Positions 1-12,004 of a DNA stretch of 64,000 nucleotides are shown here, one piece after another. The notes beneath the pieces were generated by a model. That model had not been told where the DNA came from. It searched no databases and saw only the letters and a program-made list of their open reading frames with translations. The position numbers and the translations under genes were made by a program. The stretch spans positions 6,634,001 to 6,698,000 of the forward strand of contig JAPYXD010000727.1 in assembly GCA_030998225.1 (NCBI GenBank), read 5' to 3'. The stretch's first letter is position 1; each line of letters begins with the position of its first letter. This DNA comes from Diplolepis rosae. Taxonomy: Eukaryota; Arthropoda; Insecta; Hymenoptera; Diplolepididae.

Positions 1-1560
1 ACGAATGAGCATTCAGTCAGTCATTAAAGACGCCGCAGACTACTGTCAATAGAGGCAACATCACAGTGTCATGCGTTGGAGTGCGTGAACTCGTATAGGA
101 TGTTTCAATCATTTCAGAGTTAACAGTGATTCGAGATTTACTTTCATATTTATGCATTATTGAGACTTTTGTATTGTACTGTGTCACAGCAAGTTTCTCC
201 AAAATTTGCCTAATAACTGTGAATAGAAAATTTTATCGCTGCGCATCACATTAAAAATACAGAATTCGAAATTCGTAAAAAAAAATTTTAGGGTTTACGT
301 AATATTTATACGCATAAACTCTTCGAAAATATTATCGATGGCTGAAAATTGCGGAATACATTTTTGGGATTACAAAAAGAATACCTCTATTTTGTTGATC
401 GAATGTTAGGTTTTATTGTATCACGTGCCAAGTGTTATTCGGATAAATTGCTTCTATTTTGTAATATTATTCTACTTCTTTTAGTTTTTACAACATTTTT
501 CTGTGTTCCGATCATTTTCATCAGAAAATCGTTAACCCGAGAATTTTTGTTTGTTTGGTTCGTGATGTCAGTGAGGCACTTGAAGTTCGTTTCCTTATTA
601 CTAAAAAAAACGAAGGTTAGGATTTTGCATTAATTTTAATAATTTTTGTGAAAGCAATACTCAATGTTAATTTTCAACTTCGCTAAGTAGCCTGAAAATA
701 AATTGGCATTGGTGTGATCAACTTGTTGGCCAAATATATTCTATACCAGTCCAACAAATATTCCCACATGTTATTTTAAAGTCATGAGTAGTGACACATT
801 TATTTGAGCATCATATGCTGTGTCGCCTTATAATGGCGTGGTGCAAAAAAGCAGCCTAAATGCATCTTTCAAAATGCTACATTTGATGCATACACTATGC
901 TGCTGTAATGGAGAGGTAGTAAGGGAATGGAAGATCTCAATACGAATGATCTGTTATGCTGCAGATTTTGCTCTGTCAGTAGGCTCATTTTGAATGCATG
1001 GTAAATCTTAGCATTTTGCGGTCGCATCTTAGGTCAATTATGTATAAATTTCGGTAAATCCGATGGATGTGTTATTGACAAATGTTGCCTACGACATTGC
1101 TATCGGGGTCCTGTGACCTTTTCTTATTAATATTAATCTACACACATAAATGTTAATATTGAAACTATGTATGAACTTGAATGTACCATTGAAAATTGAT
1201 GTATGTTACCAAATTATTTAAGAAATAATCGACTGGAAAGAAACTACAGAGAGGGGAAATCAAAAAAGTATTGTAAAAAAAAGCAGAGAATTCCGACGCA
1301 GACTCAGTAAAGAACAAAAAGCTAGACGCTTTTAAAAAACGCAGTAAAAGAAATTGAATTTGGGGACCAACAAGGAGGAAGTACGAAAATTGGTCATAAA
1401 CCGGAATGGAAATTCTCATACATACTAAACCCAATCCCATAAATCGTGTCATATACACGGATTGACAGCACGTATACCTAGAGAAAAAGCAACTAAACTG
1501 ACAAGGAATGAAATTTATTAAAATTAGGAAATATCAAAGAGGCCAAGTTCCAGAAACACA
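1..1560. other. gene-free stretch, probably intron or 3' side of the MAM gene
   Basis: No exon, RNA gene or clear repeat structure could be recognised. The longest open frame (349-633, +) encodes a hydrophobic 94-residue peptide with no family resemblance, in AT-rich sequence. Because the MAM-domain gene on the minus strand ends in mid-domain at a splice donor near 3234, its remaining exons must lie to the left; none was found here, so this stretch is most simply part of a long intron. Confidence 0.4.
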
Positions 1561-1589
1561 AAATCGTAAAATAGGGTAAAATGATCAAC

Positions 1590-1925
1590 CCCCAGGATAT
1601 TTAAGCAGCCCGATTCCAAGAAGGATCGGCCACTTCGTCTTCAGTTCCAGTTAGACCTTTGCCCCGGAAGCTAGCACACCTCGTGAGAAGTTCCGAAGAA
1701 GTTCAGTCCCGTTCCCGTTATAAGTCAATTGTTCAGAAGAGTCGATCCCTCGTTCGGAGTTTGTTAAAGTGGTACCACGATTTGGATTAAGTTCGGAGAT
1801 TCCTCTCGGAATATAAAAATGATTATCAGTGGTTCCTGTTGTTGAATCCAGTCGATTCATCAGTAACCCACGTTAGTTACGATTCTCAGTCAGGGATTTC
1901 CTGTAAAGTCTAATAAAGAGTGTTC
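1590..1925 (+). repeat. candidate solo LTR or LTR fragment
   Basis: The stretch has the layout of an LTR promoter and poly(A) region. There is a TATA-like TATTTAA at 1598, an arthropod-type initiator TCAGTT at 1641, a GC-richer transcribed part, and AATAAA at 1912 just before a poly-C/poly-T tract (from about 1938). No coding sequence of a retroelement flanks it, so it would be a solo LTR or a truncated end. The boundaries are not defined by a visible target duplication. It could also be a 5' exon of an unrelated transcript. Confidence 0.35.
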
Positions 1926-2141
1926 AGTATCAATTACCCCCCCCCCCTTTTTTTTATTATTGGTTATCCTTAAACCTGTTTCAGTTTAGGAATCATTCAG
2001 ATTTCTTTACTGATCAAAAAGGAGGAAAGTTTCAAATTATAAATTAAATAGGTAAGTAACAAGGACGATACATTTATTTCAATATGCATTTTCAGGGCCT
2101 TTTTTAAAAAAAATCCATATCTCCCTCTAGATCCATGGTGA

Positions 2142-2649
2142 CCCTAGCAGACCCGGCTGAGAAAACGGTCATAAAATACTCTGACCGTTCTCTGACCGTT
2201 GTATGACCTCGCATTATTACGGCTAAGAACGGTAAAAAAGACATTAAAAGCATTGCAATTATGATTCTGTGGCGAAATTTGGATTAGAAGATGTAGCAAT
2301 AAATACAATTATCTTATTTTTCAGCGATAAAAACTAGAAAAACATAATACCTGTCATTGAAGGCTGTGCAGTGGTTCACAATTGGCGGAACATCTCCACC
2401 GGGAAGGTTTACTATGGGTGCGGAGACGTTCCGCAAATGGTGAACCACTGCACTGCCTTCAATGACAGGTACATGATGTTTACCTAGTTTTTATCGCTGA
2501 AAAATAAGATAATTGTATTTCATAATCATAATTGCAATGCTTTTAATGTCTTTTTTACCGCTCTTAGCCGTAATAATGCGAGGTCATAGAACGGTCAGAG
2601 AACGGTCAGAGTATTCTATGACCGTTCTCTCAGCCGGGTCCGCTAGGGG
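2142..2649. mobile_element. fold-back (hairpin) element, family FB1
   Basis: The whole segment is an imperfect palindrome. The left end reads CCCTAGCAGACCCGGCTGAG and the right end is its near complement ending in CGCTAGGGG. Both arms carry AACGGTCAGAG-type repeats, then AAAGACATTAAAAGCATTGC, and meet around a centre containing GTGGTTCAC and GTGAACCAC flanked by TGTCATTGAAGG. Arms are about 245 bp. It has no coding capacity, so it is non-autonomous. A related copy lies at 38104-38546. It sits in the presumed long intron of the MAM-domain gene. The superfamily is not assigned. Confidence 0.8.
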
Positions 2650-3233
2650 ATGATGCCGTTTTTCTTTTAAAATATATATTAAGACTGTCTTCATATAATA
2701 AGAAAATCGGTATTATGAAAAACCGCAATTTGTTTATGTAAAAACCCATTGTTTATAAACAAATTGATTTTTTTTTCAACTTCTGCGCCTCGGAGACAAT
2801 TTCTTCAAATTAAAATACGATACCTACTTTCAGCCGATTCCTGTAGTGCAAAAAAATTTTGGTATTTCCTTTTACTTTTCAAATTATTCGACTTTGACTT
2901 TTTGGTCCCAAAGTCCACGGACTTTGGGTTTTAGGGGTCTGAGTTCAAAAATTTTGGTTCAGATATGTTTAAAGAATACGCACGAATTGATTCGGTTTGA
3001 AAATGTTCCTCGGATTGATTTAGGATTTGTTCATATTGAATTGCGAACGAATGGATAAATTCAGACGCATTAGAATTATAAAATTTTGGATAGGCACGGA
3101 ATAACGCGGAATGAAATCCTATCCGAAACTTGCATCAGGGTACATATAACTTGATTAATTCTTCTTTATTTCGCAAATGGCGAATTCTTCCTGAAAACGA
3201 GGAAAAATTACAGTTATTAATTGAGGATCTCAC

Positions 3234-4881
3234 CCGCCTTCCGGGGAACCTGCAGTGGAATCAATAGGTGGTCCGCCAATCCAATTAGTAGCGAGACCAG
3301 TTCCTGGAGTCCATCGCAGAGCACCATCTCCATCTTGCCATTCGCAAAGCGATTGAACTGGGAGGGGTCCAAAATCGCAAAATACTTCGTCTACTGTTGC
3401 TGTAGGAGGAGGTGCAGTTACTGATGGGTATCTGAAAAAAGGTCAAATAATATGTAAATCAATTTTTTATTTAATCTAATTTATTTATTTATTTTTCAAA
3501 TCTGTCTTATAAAAGAAGACGTATTTGAAAAAATTTTAAAGCACGCACTAAGAATCCCCATCAATCTATCATTTTTATTTTTACAGTGTGAATTCGTTTA
3601 AAAACCCTTGAAATTCGATCTTAATTCATAAGGAAGACTTAATTTACATTCGGGTTATTTTCAATTTTTAAGCACGAATTCATTTTGGATGATCTGCAAT
3701 ACAACTTTTATAACAACTCATATGGGTTCCTAGATAGGATTTTTTAGAATTCTGTATATGGGCCCCTGTCTCGCTAGTATACTTTTTATAATTTCAGAAT
3801 CTTTTTCCTATATTTGGAAAAAAAATGTTTACTTATAAAATGACAAAAGAAATTACATATAGAATTTTTTAGGAAATGGAATATGCTTCCCAAACATCAG
3901 TATTCCCGTTATATGGGACATTCTTTTACAAATCGTACACCCATTTTGAGTTCAGAATTTAGATCTGCATAAAAAAATTTGTATAACTTTTTTTTAAATA
4001 AATTAACCAACATGTGTATAGAGATTTTCGTACAAAAATTTTTTTCGAGAAATATATTAACTTAAACTTTTGATAAAATTGGATAAAATGCTAAATTCTC
4101 TTGTACTTAAAATTCATTATCTCCGGTTTAAATAATCAAATTAGGTTTTTAGATGAATATTTTTATAATTTTTATTTTGTTAATTAACTACAGATATAAG
4201 AGATTTAATTGTTTAAATATATAACTAGCGAATATGATTACTTATATTTTATTCTTATTTTCTATATTAGAGATAATTTAAATAAAATAAGTTTACCTCT
4301 GTGTAGGATTTCGTTGAGCTAAAGTTGTCGGACTTGTTACCCTCCTTGGAGAAAAAGAAGTTCGTGTAGTCGTAGCAGGAGTTGGAGAAATGCTTTGAGT
4401 TGGAAGAGTTTCAGGCCTATCTGGCCATTGTCTAGGTTGAATTCGTTCTACTTCATCAAAAGGTTCACGATCAAGTTCGCCTGACGTGTTTGAATTTTGG
4501 GGTGAGTCAGATCGGTCAATAGAATCAATCGGATTTGGTGAAACATGGTCTCCACCTATTGAAATGAAAATGTTACCCTGTTGAAATTATCACAATGAGT
4601 ACACGACTGGGATAACTACTTCCATCATATAATCTCACTTGGGCATCTATCATGACATTTTTAAAATAAATTTTCAATGGTAAAGTTGGAAGGATCTTTA
4701 TGTTATAATTACCAATTAAAACAGGAGTAGATTCACTTTGATTTAACAAGAGCGAAACACTTTCTACTCCTATCAAATCGATTTGTTCTCCCAACATAGG
4801 TTTCCAATCTTTTGGATACGACGTTGATGCCCTCACATTAAGAAATAAAAGTAATAAAAGGATGCTGCCTAAGTTTTTCAT
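3234..4881 (-). CDS. secreted MAM-domain protein, 5' exons only
   Basis: Three exons are supported: 4639-4881 (start ATG at 4881), 4297-4577 and 3234-3431, with phases 0, 2 and 2. Donors are GTGAGA, GTAAAC and GTGAGA, and acceptors are AACAG and TTCAG. Residues 1-20 form a signal peptide with a long Leu run, so the protein enters the secretory pathway. Exon 2 encodes a Ser/Thr/Pro-rich low-complexity linker, likely glycosylated. Exon 3 opens a MAM domain: Cys-Asp-Phe, then Leu-Cys-Glu-Trp, then Trp-Thr-Pro-Gly, the usual order of the family. MAM domains mediate extracellular adhesion. The domain is cut at the donor at 3234, so the rest is beyond the left edge. The exon 1 donor was chosen because reading on hits a TAA; the resulting intron is about 61 bp. 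Which MAM protein it is cannot be told from this part. Confidence 0.7.
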
Positions 4882-5229
4882 TATCGAGATTTTATATCCT
4901 TTTGATTTTTACTTTATTTAAAAACTCTATGTATCATATTTCTCGACACCTTATTCATTTTGATTCTATTTAATAACAAATACAAATGTATAAAAAGTTA
5001 AAAACGACATTATTCACTGAACTATAATATTTCAATTTTAACACATTTATTGGAGTTTTTTGAAGTTATAACTATTTTTTTTAATATGTAACTATTGAAA
5101 TAGTGTTATGGATTCCTGATTAAATCAGTCAATTGCAAATGTTATCTCACTTGACAAAATTTCATTTTTATATTTTTAATTAATTAATTATTTTTAATTG
5201 TAAAAGCTCGTAATTTAATGAAAAATCAA

Positions 5230-5420
5230 AAGGGGTTGATACGATAAATTTTTTAGCACGACTCCAACGCGGTCGAAGTGTGAACTGAGTGATTGTCAGA
5301 GTTAGAAGCGATGAATGCCTTCAAACGAAATGGGTCCTCTGTTGTTCCGGTCTTTACTTCCGGTCGTCACGCTTCTCGTTCTTCTAGAGTTGAAGTTCGA
5401 TACCCGTTGATCGAACAATA
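5230..5420 (-). promoter_or_regulatory. possible promoter/5' UTR of the MAM gene
   Basis: A GC-richer island of about 190 bp stands out in otherwise AT-rich DNA, 350-540 bp upstream of the MAM-gene start codon. On the minus strand it holds TCAGTT (5283-5288), the arthropod initiator consensus. No TATA box is evident. This is a position-based inference. The rest of 4882-6407 shows no gene; only short AT-rich open frames occur. Confidence 0.25.
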
Positions 5421-6407
5421 TCGGGTGAAAAAAAATCTTTATTTATGAAAATTAAGTGATATATGTATTTAGCTTTATAATTAAGAATTTATTATCACTT
5501 AAACAGTATTTTTATTATAAAATATATTTTATGATTAAAAAGAATTTATTTTCGGTTTGGATGCAAATTAATGTAAATATTGACTAATATTAAACAAATT
5601 AATTTTGTCTACATTCTTCTTTTATATAATTTAAATGCTAATAAAAAACAAATACCCTCAACATCAGCGAATTTGATTTTAAAGTCTTATACGATAAATT
5701 TTAAAATCACAAACACACTTTTTATTCTTTTAATCACGTTAGTGATGTTTTAGTCGTTTAATTCATTTTCATGAATTTCAAATAATTAATTAAATATTGG
5801 TTCTTTTTACTCACCCGATATATGTTAACACAATTCTATTATTCAAAATCGTGCTATGCGATGTTTATCTATCCCTTAGTACAGATATCATTGTATGATT
5901 TTAAATCTTTGTTTCCCAGAACCATCAGGGGGCACATTTTACTAGCGGTGTCATATAATCATTCTTCGATTTTTCACAGTGCAATATGTACTTTAACAAT
6001 AGTTGAACTAAAATCCTACTTGCTCGCGTGACTTCCTGTTACTATTTTACGGTAAATTTCAGTCGTGTTATTATTTTCTATACGTCCGAAAAGATAATAG
6101 GATCAAATAGTACTCTTTAATAAATATAAAAGAACAATATTTTCAAATTAAAAAATATATTTCATACAATATCAAGTTTATCTTTTTAAACTATTACAAA
6201 TAATTAAGAATAATTTTATTATTAAAATTCACATAGTCAATTATAAATTCTAATACTAATCAGATAAAATAATAATTAGCCAGTTCAGTTGTTTCAAACA
6301 ATAAATAAATATTAAAGAAAGTTAAAAATTAATCGAAAGTCAGATTCTTAGTCACATCCAGTGTCACTATTCATCTAATGTCATAATTTTTATTTAAAAT
6401 GTTAAAT

Positions 6408-7900
6408 TTACTCAAGGTACTGACCAAATTTAGAAGTCTTTAGAAAGTTTAAAAACACTTGAGCTGCACTCTCGTTATTTGAAATCGGAGTACAGCGTCC
6501 CAAGTTAAGATAGATTTTTACTCTGAAATTCCTAAGGCAAGGAGAGAGGATCAGTTGTATTGTAGATGGTCGAGAAGATGCGTTCTTTCTCAACATTTTG
6601 GAAATAGCGCTAATCAAATCGTTGCTTAAGCCTTTCTGTAAAGGTCTTGGTTTATCCAGCTTCACCATTTTTATTAGTTCGGAATAAGACTGAAAAATTC
6701 AAAGCTTGAATAAATTTTCATTATATTGTTTAGGTAAATAAAAGTAAAAATATCAGTCATGCAGTAATCACATTGGCTTAGAAATTTCAGGCATTTTCAT
6801 ACAAAACAAAACGGTTAGGCGACTATAAACACATAGATAAATAAGTATTGGAATAATTTCTGAGCCATATGAAAATATTAGGGCAAATATGATATAATTT
6901 TATATACCGTTGCAGGAAAAGGAAGTCTCTTTGTAACCATCTCGTAGAGAACTACACCCATGCTCCAAATATCGCTTTTGTAATCATAAATTTGACCTTG
7001 TAACATTTCAGGTGCCATATAAAAAAAAGTTCCGGCATGACATAATGTGTTTCTGAAATAAATATCTATTTATATTTAATATTATCTCCAAATATTTGGA
7101 AATTTTAATTTAAAAATAGAATATTGAATCAACAAATTATAGTCACTAAAATAGATAAAGAATAAAAATATTAAATAAAAATTAATAATTATTAATGAAT
7201 ACTACTCTTGAGTATTTTTCGAAAGCCCAAAGTCAACGATTTTCACTACATCCGCATTTCTACCAGTGAGCATTATATTTTCAGGTTTTAAATCCCTGTG
7301 CAAGATATTTTTCGAATGAATATGATGTACTCCTAGCACAACCTGGGTGAATAAATAGAGAGCATCCTGAAATTAAAATGAAGATAGTTAAAATCAATTT
7401 ATGGGGAACAAAATACTAACTAGGAAAAATAGAATTTATATAACTGCCTCTTCTTTCAGAGGAAATCGTCGTTTTTCAAGCAAATCTTTTAGTGTTCCAT
7501 GACGTGCAAATTCCATCAAAATGTAACTTCGATTGCCTTCTAGCCAAGCTCCACGATAAGAAACAATGTTGGGGTGTCTTAACTTTCGCATTGAATCAAT
7601 TTCTCCTAAAACCATCTTTAAAAAAATTTTTGAGAGAAATGTCTTATTTGTTGAAAATAGTTTTCTAGTGACAATTAATTAAAATACCTTGAAACTCAAA
7701 ATACTTGTGGCACTTAAATTTTGTTCCTTGATAACGAACGGTTTCCAATCAATTTTCCTTGTAACTAAATGCACCACTCTGTCAAGTAATAAAGTATAAG
7801 AAAAATATATTTTTGTATAGTTCTTGTCTTTTTAATTCTAAGGTTACCCAAATGTTCCATTGCCTAAAATGCTTTCAAAATTGTAATCTCCTGACCTCAT
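6408..7900 (-). CDS. NIMA-related (Nek-like) Ser/Thr protein kinase, six exons
   Basis: Exons 7848-7900, 7688-7778, 7445-7615, 7206-7366, 6908-7052 and 6408-6689 join in phase with GT-AG borders to give 300 residues, essentially a bare kinase domain. Visible motifs: Gly loop GNGTFG (13-18), ATP-anchoring Lys35 in a VIKE context typical of Nek kinases, HRDLKPEN (128-135) with catalytic Asp130, DFG (150-152), MAPE (171-174) and a DIWSMG segment in exon 5. All catalytic residues are present, so it should be active. The C-terminal exon holds the RPS motif of subdomain XI and then a short tail with no coiled coil, unlike long Neks. It would phosphorylate proteins in cell-cycle or ciliary contexts, as Neks do; the exact subfamily is not clear. 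Introns are 66-220 bp. It lies head to tail upstream of the MAM gene. Confidence 0.85.
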
Positions 7901-8663
7901 GTTAATTAATCTTTTTTTTTAAAGATATAAAATTATTTTAAAAGTTCCTAAGACAAACAAAATTACGACGAGAGTGAAACAGTTACGAACACGTATAGAA
8001 TCATTTTGTCAGACGAACTTATTAATGTTTACACTCTCTAGGTCAGCTATTATTGTTTACTAACCGTTAGTTTTCTACTCTGGAGGCCTGTTTATAAATT
8101 CCGCGTACGAATCTAATAAATTTATCATCAAAATGTATTGCCAATATAAAAAATATCCCTTAAATGAAATAATTTTATCCAAAAAGTTGAAAAATTATTA
8201 AACCAAGGAGTTTTATATTTTTACTAAATTACCTCTTACTTGGCAAACGAAATAAATTATTACAACCTTGAAGTTTATAATATCTCTTTTATTATAAAGT
8301 TCATTCTAGGAAATTGCAAAAAACCAAACTTTGAAATAACTGTAAACACGAAGGACACATATTTTTCTAAATGATTTCAATTAGAATTATAAATATTAAA
8401 ACTTGAAAAATTTCAAAATTATCAATTTTGCTTTGTAAAGAAATGTGTACGTACTCCACTCGCACAACATGCAAAAATTTGCTTTTTCTAAACAAATTTA
8501 TGAAATGAATATCTGTTTTTTTGTGATTGTATATTAAGTGGTGTTGAATGTAATAATACAAACAATCGATTTCAGTATTTACACAAATACTCTTATTATT
8601 TTGAAAGAATATTTTTTCCTTTAAAAACTAAGGATGCTTTTAATGAATATAAAATAAAGTAAT
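7901..8663. other. intergenic, AT-rich
   Basis: Spacer between the kinase start and the 3' end of snf. It must hold the kinase promoter and the snf 3' UTR; no TATA box or conserved element is obvious. A minus-strand open frame at 8367-8561 is AT-rich and resembles no protein. Confidence 0.4.
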
Positions 8664-10000
8664 TTATTTTTTGGCGAAAGAAATTTTCATTGCGTGAGAA
8701 GGTGTGATTTTAAATCCTTGAAGAGCGTCCTTGGCGGCTCCGGATTGCACTTCGTTTTCGAACTCCACGAAGGCAATATCATGTCGATTTGGGACCAATC
8801 TGACTTCTTTGAAACCTGGAAATTGGTTGAAGAGCATAGACAACATCATCTCGCTTGTCTCATCTGGTAAATTCGTGAGGAAGAGGATTTGGTTTGGTGG
8901 CTGCTCAGGTACCGCAGCATTTGCTAATCCCATGTGTTGAGGTACGCCAGCATGATATCCGACCTGTTGCGAATGTTTTGACTGTTCCTTAGCCCGCTTT
9001 TTAGCTCGTTTTGCTTCCTCTTCCGCAGCAGGCAAAATGCGTTTCTGCTTCTTTGGCCTTTCTGCAAAGGTACCTTTCATCTTTGCAATCACATCACTGT
9101 CCTGTTTTGCATATTGTATCCTCTGAAAAATAAAAATTTATGATTACAAAATTTTCTAATGAATACATTTGTTTATGATTTAATATAAACTCAAATTTAA
9201 AATAGAAGTATTAGTGAGTGAACAACAAATTTTAACATTTAGAAAAATAAAACAAATGTAGCAAGTTTAACGTTTACTGAAATAAAGCTAATTTACGTAT
9301 ATGAATGATTTTGCCACTTAGTCCCGATAAAGCAAAACAATTTTGTATTCTAACCTGCTTTTTTTTATTTCTGACACACATATTTCTTAACTCTAGCGTA
9401 CGAGGAAAATATATTACCCAAAAACTAAATAGGCAATTATAAAGTATTGCAGACGCGCTTTAAATAATTTTTCGTTGTTATAATAGCGTGAAGTGAATAG
9501 ACTAATGTAACTCTTCAACATTACTATACACAATAAAATATTTTATTAAACTGTGCATTATAGAAATTGTAACAAAAGTATAACTATTGTCTAATATTAT
9601 TGTTTTATTATATTAATAAAATAGTAAACAAACTACATAGATTCAAAATGTTCCACTAAGTAAAGATTTTCAGTTAGAAACGCAATATTTAAAAATAAGT
9701 TATTGAAATTAATTCTAAAATCATAAGTTATTGAATTTTTCAAGTGAATTAAAAACAGCGTACCATTGGTTTATCGTAGAATGGAAACCCTTGCATGGAT
9801 CTTAAAGCGTTTGTACCACTGGAAATTTCCTTGAAGATGACAAAGGCTTGTCCTCGCATTTTCAACGTTTTAAGAGCTACAATGTCCAAAATTTGGCCAA
9901 ATTGACTAAATATTGCGTATAACGACTTTTTTAACTCTTCCTTTTTAATTTTTTCGTTCAAGTTATTGATATAAATTGTATTATTCGGTCTTATATCCAT
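8664..10000 (-). CDS. snf: U1A/U2B'' snRNP protein (sans fille)
   Basis: Two coding exons, 9764-10000 and 8664-9122, join in phase 0 to give 231 residues. The protein has two RRM domains. In RRM1, IYINNL (RNP2, about 9-14) and RGQAFVIF (RNP1, about 50-57) are intact; RRM2 near the C-terminus has ILFLTNL and IAFVEF. A Lys/Arg-rich linker separates them. In insects a single snf protein serves both the U1 snRNP (binding U1 stem-loop II) and the U2 snRNP (with U2A'). The start MDIRPN is the conserved one. An acceptor (CACAG) lies at 10009, and a 5' UTR exon ending with a good donor (CAG/GTATGT) lies at 10265, so the upstream in-frame Met near 10075 is intronic and was not used. Confidence 0.95.
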
Positions 10001-10264
10001 GATAGTACCTGTGGACAAACACAACCTCCAATGAACAAAAAATTTGATTTTTGCATAAGGTATATATCTATACAACTTTTAAATTAAAAATCCAGCGCTA
10101 TAATTATTGACTGAACGAAAAAAATTTTATATATGATATCACAGCTTTTAAATTATTTCAAATAAACAAACGTGAATGCCGAACCTGAAAAGGTTGTTAA
10201 TACTTTGCTGTATTTTTAGTTTAAAAAATACTATGAAATTAAAAATAAATCTTTAAAGACATAC

Positions 10265-10369
10265 CTGAATTTATTGACTTTTTAACAGAACAGATAGAAC
10301 GTCAATAACATTCAATATTTTGTTCTACTAATATCGAGTCGGCGTTATATTTTAAGGTTATCTAAAACG
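10265..10369. promoter_or_regulatory. snf 5' UTR exon and probable bidirectional promoter
   Basis: The snf 5' UTR exon ends at the donor at 10265 (minus strand). About 105 bp away on the plus strand an ATG at 10370 opens a reading frame ending at a GTAAGG donor. The compact head-to-head arrangement suggests a shared promoter. No TATA box is visible, as expected for housekeeping genes. The exact start sites are not determinable from sequence. Confidence 0.4.
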
Positions 10370-10434
10370 ATGCAGAATGCACAACCAGGGCAACAAGCAT
10401 GGAAAATAGACAATATAGACATAAAGAGATCAAA
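10370..10434 (+). CDS. candidate first coding exon of an unidentified gene
   Basis: ATG CAG AAT GCA opens a 21-residue Gln/Asp/Lys-containing frame that runs into a strong donor, CAAA/GTAAGG, at 10435. Read without splicing it stops at once (TAA). Phase at the donor is 2. It cannot be joined in frame to the first recognised aminopeptidase exon (15620), and no other fitting exon was recognised before 14700. I do not recognise the peptide. It may be a short upstream ORF, an exon of a gene disrupted by the TEs that follow, or chance. Confidence 0.25.
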
Positions 10435-10461
10435 GTAAGGCTCAGCCCTGTCGACTCTGGT

Positions 10462-10732
10462 TTAAGGCCATGTCCTAGGTGAGACACGTGACCAAGTAAT
10501 AAATTTTATTATTCTCGCCCATATAACTACTTTCGTAATGAAAATACCATTCTAAAAGTTTGGAAAATGCTTGAAAGAATAAAAATTACGTTTATCTGCT
10601 TCTTTTGGCTAAAAATTCAGAAAAAATTAAATATGGGTTATTTTTGTCGCTTTTCCACACGAAATGAGATATTGATTTGAAACTTAGAGAAATTGAATAA
10701 AAGAAAAAAAAGAAGGTTTATTTGGCCCTGAA
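10462..10732. mobile_element. possible truncated TTAA-type hairpin end (F-like)
   Basis: TTAAGGCCAT at 10462 followed by ACGTGACCAA about 20 bp later matches the end of element F at 29156-29454 in the same spacing. The opposite arm was not found, so this would be a truncated relative. The remaining sequence to 10732 shows nothing recognisable. Confidence 0.35.
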
Positions 10733-10734
10733 TA

Positions 10735-11374
10735 CAGTAAAACCTATCGTAGCCGACACATATGGGAGACAAGTTCGGCTACGATGGGTACCAATGACAT
10801 GCAATAATTGCTAGGGACTTATTACTAGCTTGGTTCAGTGCTGTGGCAACAGGTGCCCCTGTGTTTAGTAACACACGTATATCGGTTTGTACATATTTGT
10901 TGTGTTTACTTTTGTGCAAAAAGGTGAGTAAAAGTTAGTTTGAAAAATAATCAGTTCTTTTAGTTGACAATTTAAAAATTTAATGGATAAATTCAGTCGA
11001 TAAAAAACTATAAGGAATATTTAGTGCTTTTAGAGGAAAATGTATAGATGACAGTTGAGGTTATGTTGCACGACTGTGTATACATATTTAAGATCTTAAT
11101 AAGTTGAAATATAATTGGTTATGAAAATTTGTCAATTTTTTTAAGTTATATTGTAATTAAAATTTATAATTCAAATATAATCAATAATTATATTAATATT
11201 TCATTCAAAATATTCATTAGAAAAAAAAATTTCCAAGATGTTTTACCAAAATATGAGGACCCTCCAAAGACGGTGTTTAAGGCGGCCCTGACCGTGCACA
11301 TTTCTCGACCAATAATGTGACGCGTCAGAGTGGGATGTTCGTTAGGAGAGTGTCGGCTACGATAGGTTTTACTG
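10735..11374. mobile_element. pogo/Tigger-like non-autonomous element with TA duplication
   Basis: Terminal inverted repeats (TIRs) of 25 bp start CAGTAAAACCTATCGTAGCC and end with the exact complement at 11374. Each end is flanked by TA (10733-10734 and 11375-11376). CAGT ends with a TA target duplication are typical of pogo-group Tc1/mariner elements. The 640-bp interior has no transposase frame, so it is a MITE-like derivative that must be moved in trans. It lies between snf and the aminopeptidase gene. Confidence 0.8.
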
Positions 11375-11513
11375 TATTTATAAATGTAAAAAAAAGTTTC
11401 AATAAATAAACATAATTGTGCACGGTTGTGCTTCCGCGAAGACCGACCGCCCTCATAGAACTCTGTATGCGACTATGCACCAGTGTTGCCAGATTTTTTT
11501 TCGGAAATTCGTA

Positions 11514-11670
11514 GAAATGGTGGGGGAACGCCCAAGAAAATCCGTATTTTACCGTAGGTCTATGGCCGCGAGAGGGCTGCATAAACGAACGTGGCCGAAA
11601 TGTACATGTGCAAGAGAGACAGACAACATTGTAAAGTGGTGGGGGGAACGCTCGAGAAAATCGAACCTGA
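11514..11670. repeat. two imperfect copies of a GTGGGGGAACGC motif
   Basis: GTGGGGGAACGCCCAAGAAA at about 11520 recurs as GTGGGGGGAACGCTCGAGAA at about 11639, within a GC-richer stretch (11418-11720) preceded by AGTGTTGCCAGA. Short open frames overlap it on both strands but none resembles a known protein. It is probably part of an older unclassified repeat. Confidence 0.4.
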
Positions 11671-11795
11671 GAGAGAGAGAGAAGCAGACTTTCGACTTCT
11701 CGTTTCTGCGAAAAGTGGCGGCTACATATTTTTTCGGATTTATTTCAATAATTTCAGCCTACACAAAGAAAATTCATTTGTGAAAATTTAATCAA

Positions 11796-12004
11796 AAATT
11801 GTGTAAAGCTAGGACATAGTGGCTTTTGGTGAAAGTTTAAATTTTTTTAACGTATTTATTCAATAACGAATTATAAAGTTTAATTGGACAGTTGAGTTAA
11901 CTCTAAAACAGTTGATTAAACTTTATAATTCGTTATTGAATGAATACGTAAATAAATTTTTAATTTTCACCTAAAGTCACTGTGTCCCAGCTTTACTCAA
12001 TTAT
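11796..12004. mobile_element. hairpin MITE
   Basis: Two arms of about 95 bp are inverted copies. The left has GTGTAAAGCTAGGACA through AACGAATTATAAAGTTTAA; the right has the complement, ending CCCAGCTTTACTCAATT. They are separated by about 25 bp. There is no coding capacity. The superfamily is unassigned, since no clear target duplication was seen. Confidence 0.75.

Noticed and set aside
349..633. 94-codon hydrophobic open frame (+)
   Set aside because: AT-rich, no family resemblance, no splice or promoter context; likely chance.
4573..4638. Reading the MAM gene exon 1 straight on to its TAA, or with a 21-bp intron
   Set aside because: An intron of 21 bp is too short for insects; the GTGAGA donor at 4638 and the AACAG acceptor at 4578 give a plausible intron of about 61 bp and keep the frame.
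10001..10075. Upstream Met extension of snf
   Set aside because: A good acceptor at 10009 and a conserved start at 10000 show this part is intronic or 5' UTR.
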